DNA of 64,000 bases from Acholoe squamosa (lineage: Eukaryota > Annelida > Polychaeta > Phyllodocida > Polynoidae): the NCBI GenBank assembly GCA_949317995.1, contig OX439039.1:15863282-15927281 (forward strand), written 5' to 3'. This document shows, piece by piece, positions 46,485-58,754 of this stretch (position 1 is its first letter; the number at the start of each line of letters is the position of its first letter). Position numbers and translations under genes: made by a program. The notes below the pieces were generated by a model. It had not been told where the DNA came from. It saw only the letters and a program-made list of their open reading frames with translations, and did not search any database.

Positions 46485-49400
46485 TAGGCTTCAAAAGGCA
46501 CTGCTATACACTTTATCATTGAGGTCAGTCAATGGGGATCATCTCCATAACATCATTTATCTGTGCACTCCATGCATACATTGATACTATAAACCATGCA
46601 TGCCTAATGAAGACAATTATGTATCCAATCCCAATGAAGTGCCATTATTGAGGCAATATTGAGGGTGAGAGAATTAGGGACCATCTCACCCAAACCCTTT
46701 CATGGTCGATCAGTTTTTGTCAGGCGGGCACTGACTCTTACCTGACGGGAGAGTCAGGCTTCCTGCATAGGGCTCATTTGTCAGGTGGCTGGAATTGTAG
46801 GACCTAATTTTTTTATGTCGATTTCCTCCTAAAGATGGCTTCCTAAGACATGTCATGTTTGTTGCCATTTTGTGAGAAACCTTAAATATGGGGGCCCAGA
46901 TTATTTGGTTCTCGCAAATCTGTTAGCCTTCATATCAAGTTTAGCTGCCATGGTCGGCCATGTTGGATGTGGTTTCAGGTCTCACAACAGAGGTGTTATT
47001 CATGAAATAATGTTATTCATGAGAATCTGCTTGGAGAGTGGAGATTGACTTCCTGTCTGGCAGAAAATGCACCTGCTGATAACTACCCATTGCAACCCAC
47101 ACAGCATGTGCCAAATCTTGGAAAAGGGTGCGATCTAAAAGTTTCCAACAAAAGACGCTGTTCCCACTCACAGACAGCAAAACTAAGGTAGTACTCTTGT
47201 CAATATCATAAGCTGATTGTTGGGGATTTATTTCTGTCAAATGTTATTCTTAGAAACTTGCCGTTTCTAGAGCACTTGAAAGTTCTTAACTGAGTCGCGC
47301 CCAGTGACTAATCGGTTTTAGCACTGAATTAACCTAAAGGCAGGTAGGCCTATGTTAACTACAACTTCATAGTCCAGACACTTGTATGTCAGATTTAGAC
47401 ACAGTTATGGTGTTAGCTATGCATATAATTGCTTGTTCCTAGTTTCTTCTCAGATAGCCTTGTACAATATTAGTTGTGCACGATGCTAGATTGAAAGTTT
47501 TGAGGTTATTATCATTTTGCAGTTCATTAATAAGCTCTGGGGACAATATTGGATTGAGATGTGCACTTTAAGAATATACATACTGCACTGATATATGGAG
47601 AACGTACACAGGTAAGGCTATTAAGGTAAACCCTTCTTAGGGCTATTGGGGTGACTCGCAGTATGTAAGAGTTAACAATCATACAGGACTGCTTACTGTA
47701 CAATTGTACCCTGACAGACAGATATCATACTCTGTCTGATATGACCCTCAGTATATAGTATTGCATATCTATTTGCCCCACTTTCTCCAATACTGCGTAA
47801 CATGTGTGCAGGGGACCGAGTCCTCCCTCCTGTGATTGGAGCCCAAGGGCACTGGAAGACTTTTTTCATATCAACTCATCAAAAAGCATGTACCTCAGAA
47901 TATAAAGGATCCATCCCCCTGGTGAGAAGTGCAGAACCTGTCTCTTAGTTGGGTCGGTGCACCCCTCAACACCGCTGCAGGGGGAGACAAAAGTTGGCCC
48001 TGCCTTTGTGTTATTTAAGCTGTGGTGTCTGTCCTTGGGGTAAGGTCCCTTGGAGGTTAATGGATATAGGCAGAGAGGGTTGGATGGTTTGAGTGGAAGA
48101 TAGCTGGATTGATGGATCGGTATTCATGCTTAGTAAGGTATGACAATGGCATATGTGCATTTTTATATGATTTTTTCTAAAGTCTAATTGCAAAATGTTA
48201 CCCATGTACGTTCCAGATGAATAGATACCTGAGTAAGCTATTTATCTCCTACAATGAATGATAATCAAGGTAAAATCCATAGATTTAATCTTAAATAACC
48301 CTAAGCTGTTCAACACTGGCGTACAGCATCACTTCCCTCTGCAAATCAATGTAATTATACAGGGTGTACTTATTTGTATAACATAATAGGAACCTTAGCC
48401 GACGAGGACTTATTGAGAGAGAACTCATCCATAAGGGCAGCACTGCAGGAGACTATGAGGGGGCTGGTAATAGTATCCCTTGAATGATAGGAATGTTAAT
48501 GTATTTTGATGAATGAAAGCGGTATTATGATAATATATTCATTAAGGTTGATTTCATACATCATATCAACCCTGTGAGGTTGAAATGATGCATTAAGGGG
48601 TCATAAGAGGTAGCTTCAACATAAACATTTTGACATGTAAAATAAGTGTTAATCTTGATAAACCTGGAACTAATTATTTACATGGTTGGAAGCATAATCA
48701 ATGCTTTTATCAATTTCCTTCCATCATGTAACATTCTGTTGTCCATGGAATGTGATTAGTCACATTTTATCATAGGAACATATCCATAGATTTAATGGAG
48801 GTGCGCTGGGTCAGTGAGACTAATGTGTCACAGCTGGATTATCTCATAGCCCATTATATAAAACTATGAAACTATGAAACTATGATATCCTCCAAAGTTC
48901 ATGAACACCTTCCATTGCCCCCCACTTTAAGAACTGTATTGCTTGATCAATACACATATTTATATTTAAAATGTCTTATCTGTTCTTACAATACAATCTT
49001 TTTCGCTAAGAGTGTAATTAGTGGTTTGATATGAAATGGAATCCTGCAGGGGCAAACATTTCAAAGTTGCAAGGTGATTGCTGCATACTGAGCATAAGGG
49101 TGTTAATGGAATTTGGGAAAACTGCGCCCACATTAAATCTCTCACAAACAAACTTACACCATTCAAACAAGATTAGGAGCCACTGAAATGACATTCCAAA
49201 GCATATTCACAGGGGTATCTTTTCACTATTGATTACATTTAGTGGATTTGTCTTTGATGTTTCTGCTATGCTCTTAGCCTGATTCCTATCTTCCTGATTG
49301 CTGTTTAATGAGCGGAATCTGCTGCTGTACACCTGCATGACCACATGTGGTGGTATCTGTGGCTTGGAGAGGCTTTTAGCCTAGAAATACCAGGAAACAG

Positions 49401-49788
49401 AGAAAAGGTACACCAGCAAAGTGATCCCAACACCTACAGTTTACACATGAAAGCGAACACTGGAGAGATTCGTGGAATTGCATCTGGATCAAATCCTCCA
49501 CCAGCCTAAAGCGACATAATTATGCCCTTACCAAGATGCACTTTGAGGGTGTCAAGTATACTCTGACAAAGGTGTCTTTTCTATGATCAATACGACATAG
49601 GATAAGAGAATAATATGTTTCCTAAGTTGCAAACATAATTCAAGAATAAATTGATCAATTTTTTGTAGATACGGTAAAGTAGATACAGCCACCAACCCAT
49701 CACATTGTTGTACCATTGTAGTGTCTCTAGCTTAAATGTAAGGTTAATCCTGTCATAAATCAGGGTGTGTCTTAGCTGCGGGGTCAGC

Positions 49789-49790
<2 letters not shown>
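46485..49790. other. Unique spacer, no firm gene
   Basis: AT-rich sequence between the two duplicate copies. It contains a short frame at 47,013-47,240 (minus) that I cannot place, a triple AACTATGA microrepeat (48,860-48,885) and one possible exon (48,990-49,087). Confidence 0.5.
48990..49087 (-). CDS. Possible internal exon, cysteine-containing
   Basis: Minus-strand 98-bp segment between a good acceptor (TTATGCTCAG after a pyrimidine-rich tract) and a donor (ATT|GTAAGAAC). It stays open in one phase: 2 bases then 32 codons, with Cys at codons 1, 10 and 31 (KCLPLQDSISYQ in the middle). It lies upstream, on the same strand, of the helix exon at 36,320-36,465. Its phase-0 end does not fit that exon's start directly, so a further exon would be needed. 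Short and unassigned. Confidence 0.2.

Positions 49791-49791
<1 letters not shown>

Positions 49792-49848
<57 letters not shown>
49792..49848. repeat. (TA)n microsatellite
   Basis: About 28 uninterrupted TA units just left of copy B. Confidence 0.95.
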
Positions 49849-49853
<5 letters not shown>

Positions 49854-50519
49854 TAGCTATTGTTGAGTTCTTTAAAAATGTGTAGCTGGTCTTCATACTG
49901 ATAAGGGATCCCCATCATGACTTATTTCACGGGTTGAAGAACTAAACAATCTGCTTGGCAAGTGACCAACATGGTATCTGGTGAGTCGGTCTGCTACACC
50001 TGAACTGAATACAGGAGGGTGTTGCTCCTATTGTAAAAAGAGCTGTGCGTATGTGCCCTCTTTTCTAAACAAGTCATGCACTGCTTCACCTAAGTACTTG
50101 CACTCACCACATTAGTCTGAAAAGTCACCTGCCTTGTTTAAAATAGAGAGAGCTGCACTACCAGGTATCTTCTCATGTCACATGCTCTATGGTTTATTAT
50201 ACTGACTGACTTCTCTCAACTAGGTACTTACTCAAATCCCCCTTTTTTAGCACTGTACTTGAATGAACACTTGTGAGCAACAAAAGAGATCAAAGTATAT
50301 TTTGCCAGAGAAGGTTTTGCCATATGTATTTTCCCTCTAACCACAGACAAGGTGTTTATGGATAGTTGCTTTCATTTTAGAGATACCTCTATATAAATTC
50401 AATTGATATTTTCTCTATATAATCTTGTTTGATTCAACTCTGAAGAATTACATGGAAATCAGTGTCAAACAAAGCACATTTGATAAGTATGGGACTTATA
50501 CTTCATGCCCACACTTCCT

Positions 50520-51340
50520 AGATAGGCTACATGTTGAACAGTGATGCAGTATGAACAACTTTGGCAATGGTGGTGATAAGTTGCCATTCTGAGTGAGAGT
50601 GAGTGACAGATGATGCAATTCTCAGAGAGCATTGACTTGGAGTGACACAAATTCACACATTGAGTGAGACCAATGTTGGCAATGGTGGTGATAAGTCACC
50701 ATTTTGTGTGAGAGTTGATGACAGTGGCACATACTCACACAGCAAGTGACATCCATGTCAGCGATGGTGATGATAAGTCACCATTTTGAGAGAAGACTAA
50801 CTAGGAGTGAGACAAACTCACGCAGTGAGTGAGAGCCATGTGGCAATGCAGGTGAAAAGTCGCCATTCTGAGTGATAGTTGACAGACAGTGGCACATATT
50901 GATGGAGTGAGTGAGATCCATGTTGGTGCTGGTGGTGATAAGCTGCCATTCTGAGTGAGAGTTGACTTGGAGTTGCGCATACTTAAGCAGGGAGTGAGAT
51001 CCATATTAGCGATGTTGGTGATAAGTCACCATTTTTGAGCGAGAACTGACTGGGAGTGGCACATAATCACACAGTGGTGATAAGCTGCCATTCTGAGTGA
51101 GAGTTGACAGGTAGTGGCGCATACTAACGCAGTGAGTTAGATCCATGTTGGAGATGGTGGTGATAAGTCACCATGCTTTGTGAGGGATGACAAGGGGTGG
51201 CACATACTCACCCAGTGAGTGAGATCATGTTGGTGACTGTTGTGATAAATCGCCATGTCATGTGAGACTGACACACAGTGGCGAAAGATGATGCAGTGAG
51301 TTATCACTCAAAAAGGAGTCACCATTGATGACTAATCATG
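50520..51340. repeat. Minisatellite, about 82-bp unit
   Basis: GGTGATAAGTCACCATT (or CTGCCATT variants) recurs at about 50,573, 50,688, 50,768, 50,850, 50,935, 51,017, 51,076, 51,160 and 51,239. Spacing is mostly 79-85 bp, with one short (59) and one long (115) unit. Units also share GTGAGAGTTGACAG and TGGCACATACTCACGCAG. Missing from copy A. Confidence 0.9.
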
Positions 51341-52044
51341 GCGAAAGATAACGACAATTTGCTGGGGGTGATCATAGTACACTGGCTTCTGGTGGTCTGC
51401 CTCAAGCTGATTCCACCTCAAACCTGAGGGAATACACCAAGCACTAGGCCCTTTAGTGTTAATAAATGGAACAAAGCCCTCTGTCTGTTATATATCAAAT
51501 ACCAGATTTTACCTTTAATTTGACCTTGTTCTAACTAAGATATCGAGATATGCACCCAAGATTCGGAATGAGCACTATCAAATTACCAAGATGCATGCCT
51601 GATCATCCTGCTCTCCACATCAGTACCTTTCGATATCAAGGAGCTTCCCCCTCTCCCAACTACACTTGTCAACATTATGAGAATCAAGAAGGTAATTATC
51701 TCCTGGAAATTTGAACATGCCAACACGTCTTAAACTGAAAAATGTTCTTAATTCTAAGACGATCTCAAGGTTCATTAAATATCTCCAGTCATTCCAGATT
51801 TAATTACTAATTTCTGTTCTTGTAGAAAATTATGTGTAAAATTCCTTTGAAACTATCTTCTTCAGAGGTGGCCACCATAGCACTGCCTCAAATTCACCCA
51901 AGTTGTGAAAGTTCCCAACTCCAGTCCAGTTCAGTGGGTATGCATGACTGTACTACCTCATAGATTGCCAATAAGACATAATCCCTCTGAATAGCAACAG
52001 GCACAAGACTGATCACCATGAAAGGTTTAACACAATTCATGTTG

Positions 52045-52150
52045 TTGTTACATAGAACCTTGCTACATTTTGACACGACTCTATGGATGAAAATACTTGT
52101 CAAGTAGTCTAAAATAAAGTGATGTAATTAACCCATCCTGCAAAAGTTAT
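52045..52150 (-). pseudogene. Decayed copy of the copy-A helix exon
   Basis: Matches 36,320-36,465 (ATGGGTTAAT... for GGATGGGTGG, and AATGTAGCAAGG at the 3' side), but the helix part has stops and the middle (about 25 bp) is deleted. It indicates that the exon is not maintained in copy B. Confidence 0.5.
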
Positions 52151-54031
52151 CATGAGGTAGCATTTATTGTATACATGATACAGTCAAGGGACTGATCATA
52201 TCCTTACTCTACTCCTGCCACATGGTCATGCAGGCTATAAGGGTTCACAATTCATTCAGTCTGTCACTTAGTGTCATCAAGGAACAAAATTGAATGTTAC
52301 AAATATTAAATACGCTTTGTAGAGATAGTTTAAGCACCTACTTAAGGACTGCTGAAGTAAAAGCGCTGACCTAAAAATGGAAGTAGAATCTACATCATGT
52401 ACATTGGTCATATTTATTACAACCATTACCCGATTACCAAAGTAACACCGGGTTAACAAGCACACACTGTTTGAAGATAAGTGTATACAATGATTACTCA
52501 ATGTACTGCATTTATTGAGCACCATGGCACTAATAATACTGCATTGCTGAAATCACTCAATGAAAAAAAGCACAAATGATGCATACTAAGGTATGGCCTA
52601 TAATGTGTTTACAGGAGTCACCATAGCCTGGTGATACTGGAGAGCTGAAACAGGTATGTATGTAAGTGTATGGTCGGGAGGGGGGTTTTATTGTATGATG
52701 AAGCTGCCTGGTGAGCGTTATGGCAAGGCCTGCCAATCTAGTACTGTCCCCAGATGGTAGGTGGCAGCTGATCAAAGGGTCACCAATGAGAACTGACCAG
52801 CAGAGGCCTCAGGGGTGGAGTGAGAGTGGGGTAGGAGCGAAGAATAGATTGTGGCCACTCATTCCCCATTACTTGCTGATGTTAGCCTTGCCTCAGACGA
52901 TATTTTGCCTTTTTGTAGAGAATTTCTGCCATATGTTATGCCTTGCGATGAAATATCACTGCTAGTTATCTCAAAACATTTGAGGTCAGTCCAGCATAGC
53001 CAGCAGCATTTCTTTTTTTAGTCATCACTCTCCATCCAGACTAACCAGCAATAATGTCATTTCTCATAAGATTCAACTCTCCCTACTATTCAATACACCA
53101 ACATACTGACAACAGAGTGTGGGTAGACACACCAAATTGCCCAAAGACTTGAACCAAGCTATAATTTTGCTTTTATACCTTCATCACCGTACCTCTCAGT
53201 AAAGCTGGTGCAGTCAGGCAGGTTCAGTACTGCACTCTTTATGGCCGATTTTAAAGTGACATGAAAATCGTATTTTTCACTATTTTCCATTACCTCTACA
53301 ATTTTGATAATAGCACTATGTGAAAGACAAACCTTGATTTAACCATGAACAGACTTAGCATGAAGAATTAAAGTATTATATGTGAAGTAAATCATGGATT
53401 TTGTCACCTCATGAGCATAAAAAGTAGCTTTAGGCACCACTAAAACACATTTCAGATTTTTGTGTTAAATTTCCTAAACAAAACTCTTAGTCCATGTAAA
53501 GGTTCAAATCCTCATCTACAAGAAAATTTTAAAATATTTAAGATATTTTCCCTCCATGTCAAGAAATTCAACATTTTCTGACCCTGAGCATGTTTTAATG
53601 TGGTTTCCCTGACCAGTGAACCTGGGCTGGATTAGCTTTACATCTACAGTGTGAGAATACTGCAGCCCCCCTCCTCCCTCCCCCACCCCTATGAGCACAG
53701 TAAAAATCACACCACCTATTGTTTCCCTACACTCACTATACACTTGGGGTGGTCATGCATCAGTGATCAGGGGATAGGGGTAGGTTCAGAAATGACCCTG
53801 GGTATACTTCCAATGCTGTCTATAGATATGTTCATGTTGATATTCTTGAGTACAGGATATGTTCCAAGTCTGGGATTTCTTCACAGCCTCGTCTCCAACC
53901 TGGTCAGGATGTGGTTGAGGTTGAGTTTTGTGTTTGTGGGTGAATGTTATAGTGGGTGGAGTGGAAGGACATCGCCTTAGATTGCCAAAAGTACATATTT
54001 TATATGTAGAGGACCCTTGATATTCTTTTTT

Positions 54032-54376
54032 CAGGGGCGTAGGAGAAGGGGGGGCCAGGGGGGCCAGGGCCCCCCCAATCATGAAGGAGGTGGGGCCTGG
54101 GTATGTCTGGGCCCCCCCAATATTTTCCAAGAACTCATAAACACAATGCAAAAGAAGCTACAACTTTACATCTCAATTTAGATTATTATGGTGATGTCAT
54201 AGGGAGAATGGGGTCTGAGCCTAAAGTCAGATCCAAAATTTACCAAAAATCACTTTTCTATATGAATTCTAAATAAGCATATATAGACGCCATCACGCAT
54301 CAGCCGACAATTCAAGGTGGTCGCGATGGTGCCCTCGCCGGGCCCCCCCAATGAAGATTTGCTTCCTACGCCTCTG
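54032..54376. mobile_element. hAT-type MITE, 345 bp
   Basis: Ends CAGGGGCGTAGGAGAAG and, read inward from the right, CAGAGGCGTAGGAAGC. It carries runs of G and C near both ends. The empty site is preserved in copy A (TATTCCTTTTTAGAGGTAA at 38,311). The target is T-rich, so the duplication length cannot be read exactly. Confidence 0.85.
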
Positions 54377-54679
54377 TTTTTGAGGTAATTTTCCCATAGA
54401 TCACCATTCCAAAGATGCTTTAATCAATTACTAAGAGCACCACATTAATAGGCTAAGTAGAAAGGGATGTATTTTGAAGGTGTTGCTGTTTTCCATGTAA
54501 GAAAGAACATAGCATCATTGTTTCTGCTTGATATAAAAGCACAACTAAACATCTTTGACTGCCATGAAATGGTATATCTAATCTGATACAAGGAAAGGAT
54601 GGCTAGATACAACATACCAATGAAGGAGATAACAGTTCAGGGAATCAAATAAGGGTATCATTTGTCACTCCCTATAGGC

Positions 54680-54962
54680 TAGTCATTCCCTATAGGCTAG
54701 TTGTATGCTCTTATTTCCCTAGTAGATCTATATAGGTGTTTTGATGATGATTTTGAATAACTACCATGTAAAAGATATTAGGTCACTAAATTCTGATGGA
54801 TATATGTGTAACACATGCACTTTACGACCATAGGAATAATTTCATAGGAAGTACCTTTTTTATTTCCTCAATATATTCTATGTGTACCTTGAGCACCAAA
54901 AGCTGATATAGCAACTTTGAAAACGGATATATCTCCTGATAGAGGTTTTGAAACAGGCCCCT
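54680..54962. mobile_element. Fragment of the 37.3-kb MITE family, inverted
   Basis: Its right end GATAGAGGTTTTGAAACAGG followed by CCCCTG is the reverse complement of the left end of 37,292-37,985. The left side is truncated. It interrupts the A/B alignment at about 38,585/54,680. Confidence 0.6.
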
Positions 54963-55106
54963 GTTTATCCAGTAGATATTGGTGGTTGAAGCAAGCAACA
55001 ACTGTATAACCACTCATCAAATTCCTTTATTTCAGATTTGACCACACAGGTCTGCAGGGCTCAGGAGACAGAACAAACAGAGTTGGGTGTGTTTGCCTGA
55101 GCTATA

Positions 55107-56004
55107 CACTGCAAAAATGGTGTTTAGATTTTAAACATGTTTAGGTCTAAACACGTTTAAAACCTAAACATATAGGTCAGTTAGGTGTCTCATAGACTAC
55201 ACATTTAGGAAATGAACACTTTTATTCTAACTACATAAACATTTATGCTAAGCATGTTTAGATGTTTAGAGTTGAGACAGTTGAATAAAGGGTGTTTAGA
55301 TTTAAACATCAATATGTTTAGATACTTGGATGTTGAATCCACACTAGGTAGCAGCACTACCTTTGAATGGACTATCTGCACAGAGTTATAATTAATTGTT
55401 GTGACAAATGTCCCCAAATCCCATGTATATCATGGTTTCATTTCATAGAATGTCATGTGAACAGAAAGGGCAATAGAAAATTGACTAGATTCACCTCATG
55501 CCACCATCATTACCATAAAATAATCAATAAACTCCATGACTGACACCTATTTGATGTTATTCTGGAATAGATAAGGCAATTTCCTTCCTGCCAAGCTGTT
55601 GTACTTTCTCAAGTCTCTCATTCTGATGCAGTGTGTAATATATGTGCACGTATATAGCTGTGGCTGACCTCTTTGGAGACTTTGACAAGTAAATACCTGC
55701 TGATGTCCCCCCCCCCAGTAAATGAGAAAAAAAATATATCTCTGTTTTTTAATGCATACATGTCCGCAAACCTTAAATCTCCATCAAATCATTTAAACAT
55801 CTCAACACAAAAATTGATAAACACCTAAACACAAAAATTCATATATCTAAACACAAAGGTTTTAACCTAAACACCTACATTTCTAAACACTTGAGCTAAG
55901 CACATTGTTTGGCTAAACATGTTTAGGAAATTAATGTGATTACAAAAACGTTGCAAGAATATGTTTAGAATTGTGCTTATGATCTAAACACCATTTTTGC
56001 AGTG
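55107..56004. mobile_element. TA-flanked MITE with CTAAACA arrays, copy 2 (898 bp)
   Basis: TA target duplication at 55,105-55,106 and 56,005-56,006. The undisturbed site GAGCTATAGCC is present in copy A at 38,864. Ends CACTGCAAAAATGGTGTTTAG on both sides. Its centre matches copy 1 in reverse (GTCCCCAAATCCCATGT; TGCCAAGCTGTTGTACTTTC). A poly-C run lies at about 55,708. Non-coding. Confidence 0.92.
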
Positions 56005-56206
56005 TAGCTACACATGTAGTCTGTAGGGATGTATGCTAATGGGTGCAGGGAGCTAGCCTGAGGCTTTAGGTCTTTGTATGAGCAATTGGCCCGTCTAGTG
56101 GCCAGCACATGGGAGGTTGTATTAAGGATTCACTCTAAGACATAACTGTCAAATCTACCAAGGATCATCATGGTACCGGAATATGAACCACTATGATTCC
56201 ATTGTC

Positions 56207-56905
56207 CCCAGCCGGCATGACCACATAGGCCCCAGATGGGATTTCTCTGGGCTTGTGGGCCTTGCCCAGATGGGTAAATGCTGGTAAATGTCAGGGAAGT
56301 CAGCTGGGGCCCACATGGGCTAGCCCAGTTCACTATATGTTCTAAAGGTCGATGGATCTAGTCCCAGCAGTGATGGCTACTTGTCCCATCCTCTCATAGC
56401 ATTACCAATGTTCCTAAATATCTCTTTCGATCCCATTATACTTGAAAAAAAAAGAAATGAAAACACTAAAATATGAACAACTATTTTGTTCCATTCTTTA
56501 TAAAGTGGGCATGGGTCTCCTGTGGAAAAAAAGGTGTTTGGACAAGATCCACGACCTTCGGATCAATAGACCTGGAGGCCATTTCTCAATGTACTACGAC
56601 TACATGCAGCCACTACGATTTAAAAATACCAAGAATAAGCCAAGCTATCATAGGAACTGCCCTACGACTGCTCACTATGATTAGCAGCTATGCAGTAATT
56701 ACATAAGGTATAGTAGGGCAGTCACACTGGTGCAGACATTAGGGACTACTAGTTCATGGTGCTGTTATGCCCAAACTGTTAGGTTCTCACTATGACTTAA
56801 ACGACAGCAGTCATAGTGTGTTAAGAAATGGCCTCCAGTGCTCTTCCCACTGAGCAAACGGGAGAGCTGTGATAGTCATAGTAAAAATCTCCTTAGTAAC
56901 CTAAA
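56207..56905. repeat. Composite element, left inverted arm
   Basis: Pairs with 58,755-59,190 in reverse: AGATGGGAT..., AAATGCTGGTAAATGTCAGG, GGAACAAAATR-type and CCATTCTTTATAAAGTGGGC are shared. The pairing resumes after the nested MITE (56,574-56,836) with GTGCTCTTCC...GAGCTGTGATAGTCATAG. Confidence 0.9.
56574..56836. mobile_element. Nested MITE inside the left arm, about 263 bp
   Basis: Ends GGAGGCCATTTCTCAATG and, inward from the right, GGAGGCCATTTCTTAACA. Subterminal CACTATGACTG/CTACGACTAC repeats. The right arm of the composite has the uninterrupted sequence (GAGCACTGGACTATTGATCC, 58,810), showing that this is a later insertion. Confidence 0.85.
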
Positions 56906-57324
56906 GGCACACATGAGGACCCACACAGGGGAGAAACGCCATGTGTGTACATAATGGGTAAAGGATTCAGTCAGTCAGTTAACCTAAAGAAACACATTTA
57001 TAATGACCCACACAGGAGAGAAATCCCATGTAAGTTTGCACTGTGATAAAAGGTTCACAGATGGATGTAACTTTATGGCACACATGATGACCCACACAGG
57101 AGAGAAATTACATACATGTGTGTTCACACTGTGGTAAAGGGTTGAGCTGTCTAGCTAGGCTTAGAAGACACAAGGTGACCCATACAGGGAAGAAGCGGTA
57201 TATTTGTCCACAATGTGGTAAAGGATTTATCCATGCAGGTGCCCTAAGGAGACATATGTTTACACATCCCCACACCTTAAAAGCATGTGTCAGGGCACAG
57301 TGTTCGTTCTATGATAGAAGATGA
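56890..57324 (+). pseudogene. C2H2 zinc-finger array fragment
   Basis: At least five degenerate Krueppel-type fingers with standard linkers. Finger remnants: LKAHMRTHTGEK (56,899), a frame-broken finger with KKHI and THTGEK-type DNA (56,960-57,020), FMAHMMTHTGEK (57,071), then two intact ones in one frame from 57,118: CSHCGKGLSCLARLRRHKVT followed by HTGKK, and CPQCGKGFIHAGALRRHMFT. Cys2His2 spacing (C-x2-C-x12-H-x3-H) is normal in these. Frame breaks and a TAA after the first finger make it a pseudogene. No start, KRAB-like or other domain is seen. It most likely represents host or transposon-borne exon DNA carried inside the composite. Confidence 0.8.
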
Positions 57325-57421
57325 ATTGGGGAAACACGACTAAGAGGGAAGCATTATCATAATTGTGATTACAATGGAAGAGAGGTAGGTTAGTGAGAGG
57401 TCCTATTACTTCATCACATTG

Positions 57422-57607
57422 AGGGCCATTTTCCACCACCCGATATGAGTGCTCTATCGGCCGATAGCTGCCCCACACAACCACCTCGGCCGAGGGGGCT
57501 GCCATAGGGTTCAATGGTAGAGCATGGTACCTGTCGGCTGAAAATAGCATCTGCAATTGGTCTAGCGGCCGCTAGAGGGGCCATATCGGGTGGTGGAAAA
57601 CGGCCCT
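57422..57607. mobile_element. MITE, 186 bp, inside the composite
   Basis: Inverted ends AGGGCCATTTTCCACCACCC and, inward from right, AGGGCCGTTTTCCACCACCC, about 28 bp in all. A GC-rich interior with CGGCCGA/GCGGCCGC palindromes. hAT-like ends; target duplication unclear. Confidence 0.85.
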
Positions 57608-57898
57608 AAATAGGTACACCAACATGTTAGCTTTCAGGTAACAGTAACAGATCCAGGGGTTGGCCAGGGAGCACATGCTCCCCTAGACTCCTGCAAACAC
57701 CTGAAAATGAGCCTTGGTTAAACCCTTAAATATAGGGAAAATTGTACTGAATTCATAGCTGTGCTCCCCCTAGACCAGATCTTCTTGGCTGTGTCCCCCT
57801 AGACCACTTGTTCTGGATAATCAGATGAATATTCTGAATCAAATAGATTTATGTGCTGATGGTTAAGATATGAAGCTGAATCCATCATTGAATATCAC

Positions 57899-58745
57899 AT
57901 TTTTTTTTTTTGGACTCGCTCATTGCATCAATGAACTGTTATGTTCATTTAAGTAAAGCTATAGAGCAGACCAAGTTTTATTAGATTTTTCAACAACAAA
58001 ATAAGGAACAGCAACTACAAAACACAAAACATGACAATAGTCAATTTGTACAAAATCAACAACATTGGAGAGTTCAGGAGCTGGTCGACTGATCATAGTA
58101 ACATACACACATGCATTTTTGTTATAAGATAGGATAAGATATAATGTACTGGTATAGTAGCTAAGGTTTACATAACATTCGACATTCATGTTAGTGTATT
58201 AGGCAGTAACATAATGGTAATTAGGATTCAACACAATTATCTGGAAGCGGCGCGGTAACTACACCTGCTTCATATACTAGTTGTAACCAATTTTCAATTT
58301 CTGCCTCAAATTATCTATCTTCAGTATTTCAGTTTTGAATTTGACTTTAGTGGTGGCTTTCTGGATGTTCTCAGGTAGGACATTCCAGAGCGCCACCCCT
58401 CTATACCATGGAGATCTCTTGTAATGCCTGAAATTTTTCTTGGTAATTCAAAAACAATTTTATTTTGTGACCTTGTATTATGTGCATGTGGCCTTTGCTC
58501 TATATCTTTAGATTTTTTGTACATCAGACACAATAGAAGCATATCAAACCTTTTTTCCAATAGAGTTATATCACACAGCATATGTAATTCTTTAACATTG
58601 TATTTTCTAATGTTGCATTTTAGACATATCCTTAAGGCTCTATTTTGTAAGCGTTGTAAAGCTTTCAAACCTTCCTCATTACAGCTAACATATTGAGGCA
58701 TCAGGGCGTTGCCCAATTCAATGTAATGAGTAATATTGCCTCCCT
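57899..58745 (-). mobile_element. LINE 3' end, 5'-truncated
   Basis: Minus-strand non-LTR retrotransposon remnant. Open from 58,716, it encodes the C-terminal domain after the polymerase: KALQRLQNRALRICLKCNI, then CDITLLEKRFDMLLLCLMYK and HNTRSQ, a well-known pattern of jockey/CR1-type ORF2 C-termini. A frameshift near 58,390-58,350 moves the last part into another frame (LWNVLPENIQKA, then KFKTEILKIDNL), ending with a stop near 58,272. An untranslated tail with AATAAAAC and an A-run (plus-strand T-run, 57,900-57,911) marks the 3' end. Typical 5'-truncated copy. Confidence 0.8.
58321..58716 (-). pseudogene. LINE ORF2 C-terminal fragment
   Basis: 131 codons of the frame described for the LINE at 57,899-58,745. 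The true end is displaced by a frameshift: the alternative frame from about 58,385 to 58,272 continues the conserved WNxLPEN-type tail. No polymerase domain remains, so no activity. Confidence 0.75.
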
Positions 58746-58754
58746 CTCTGCTAT

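Noticed and set aside
47013-47240. 75-residue minus-strand frame
   Set aside because: No recognisable domain, no clear splice signals, not enough to call a gene or transposon.
50465-51004. Minus-strand frames with repeated LSLRMATYHHHC-like peptides
   Set aside because: They are translations of the 82-bp minisatellite, whose length is not a multiple of three, so frames do not persist.
50520-51340. CRISPR array
   Set aside because: Repeats are diverged, units are ~82 bp without unique spacers, and the genome is animal-like.
53516-54151. Frames across the hAT-type MITE at 54.0-54.4 kb
   Set aside because: Created by G- and C-runs of the MITE; the empty site in copy A shows the segment is inserted.
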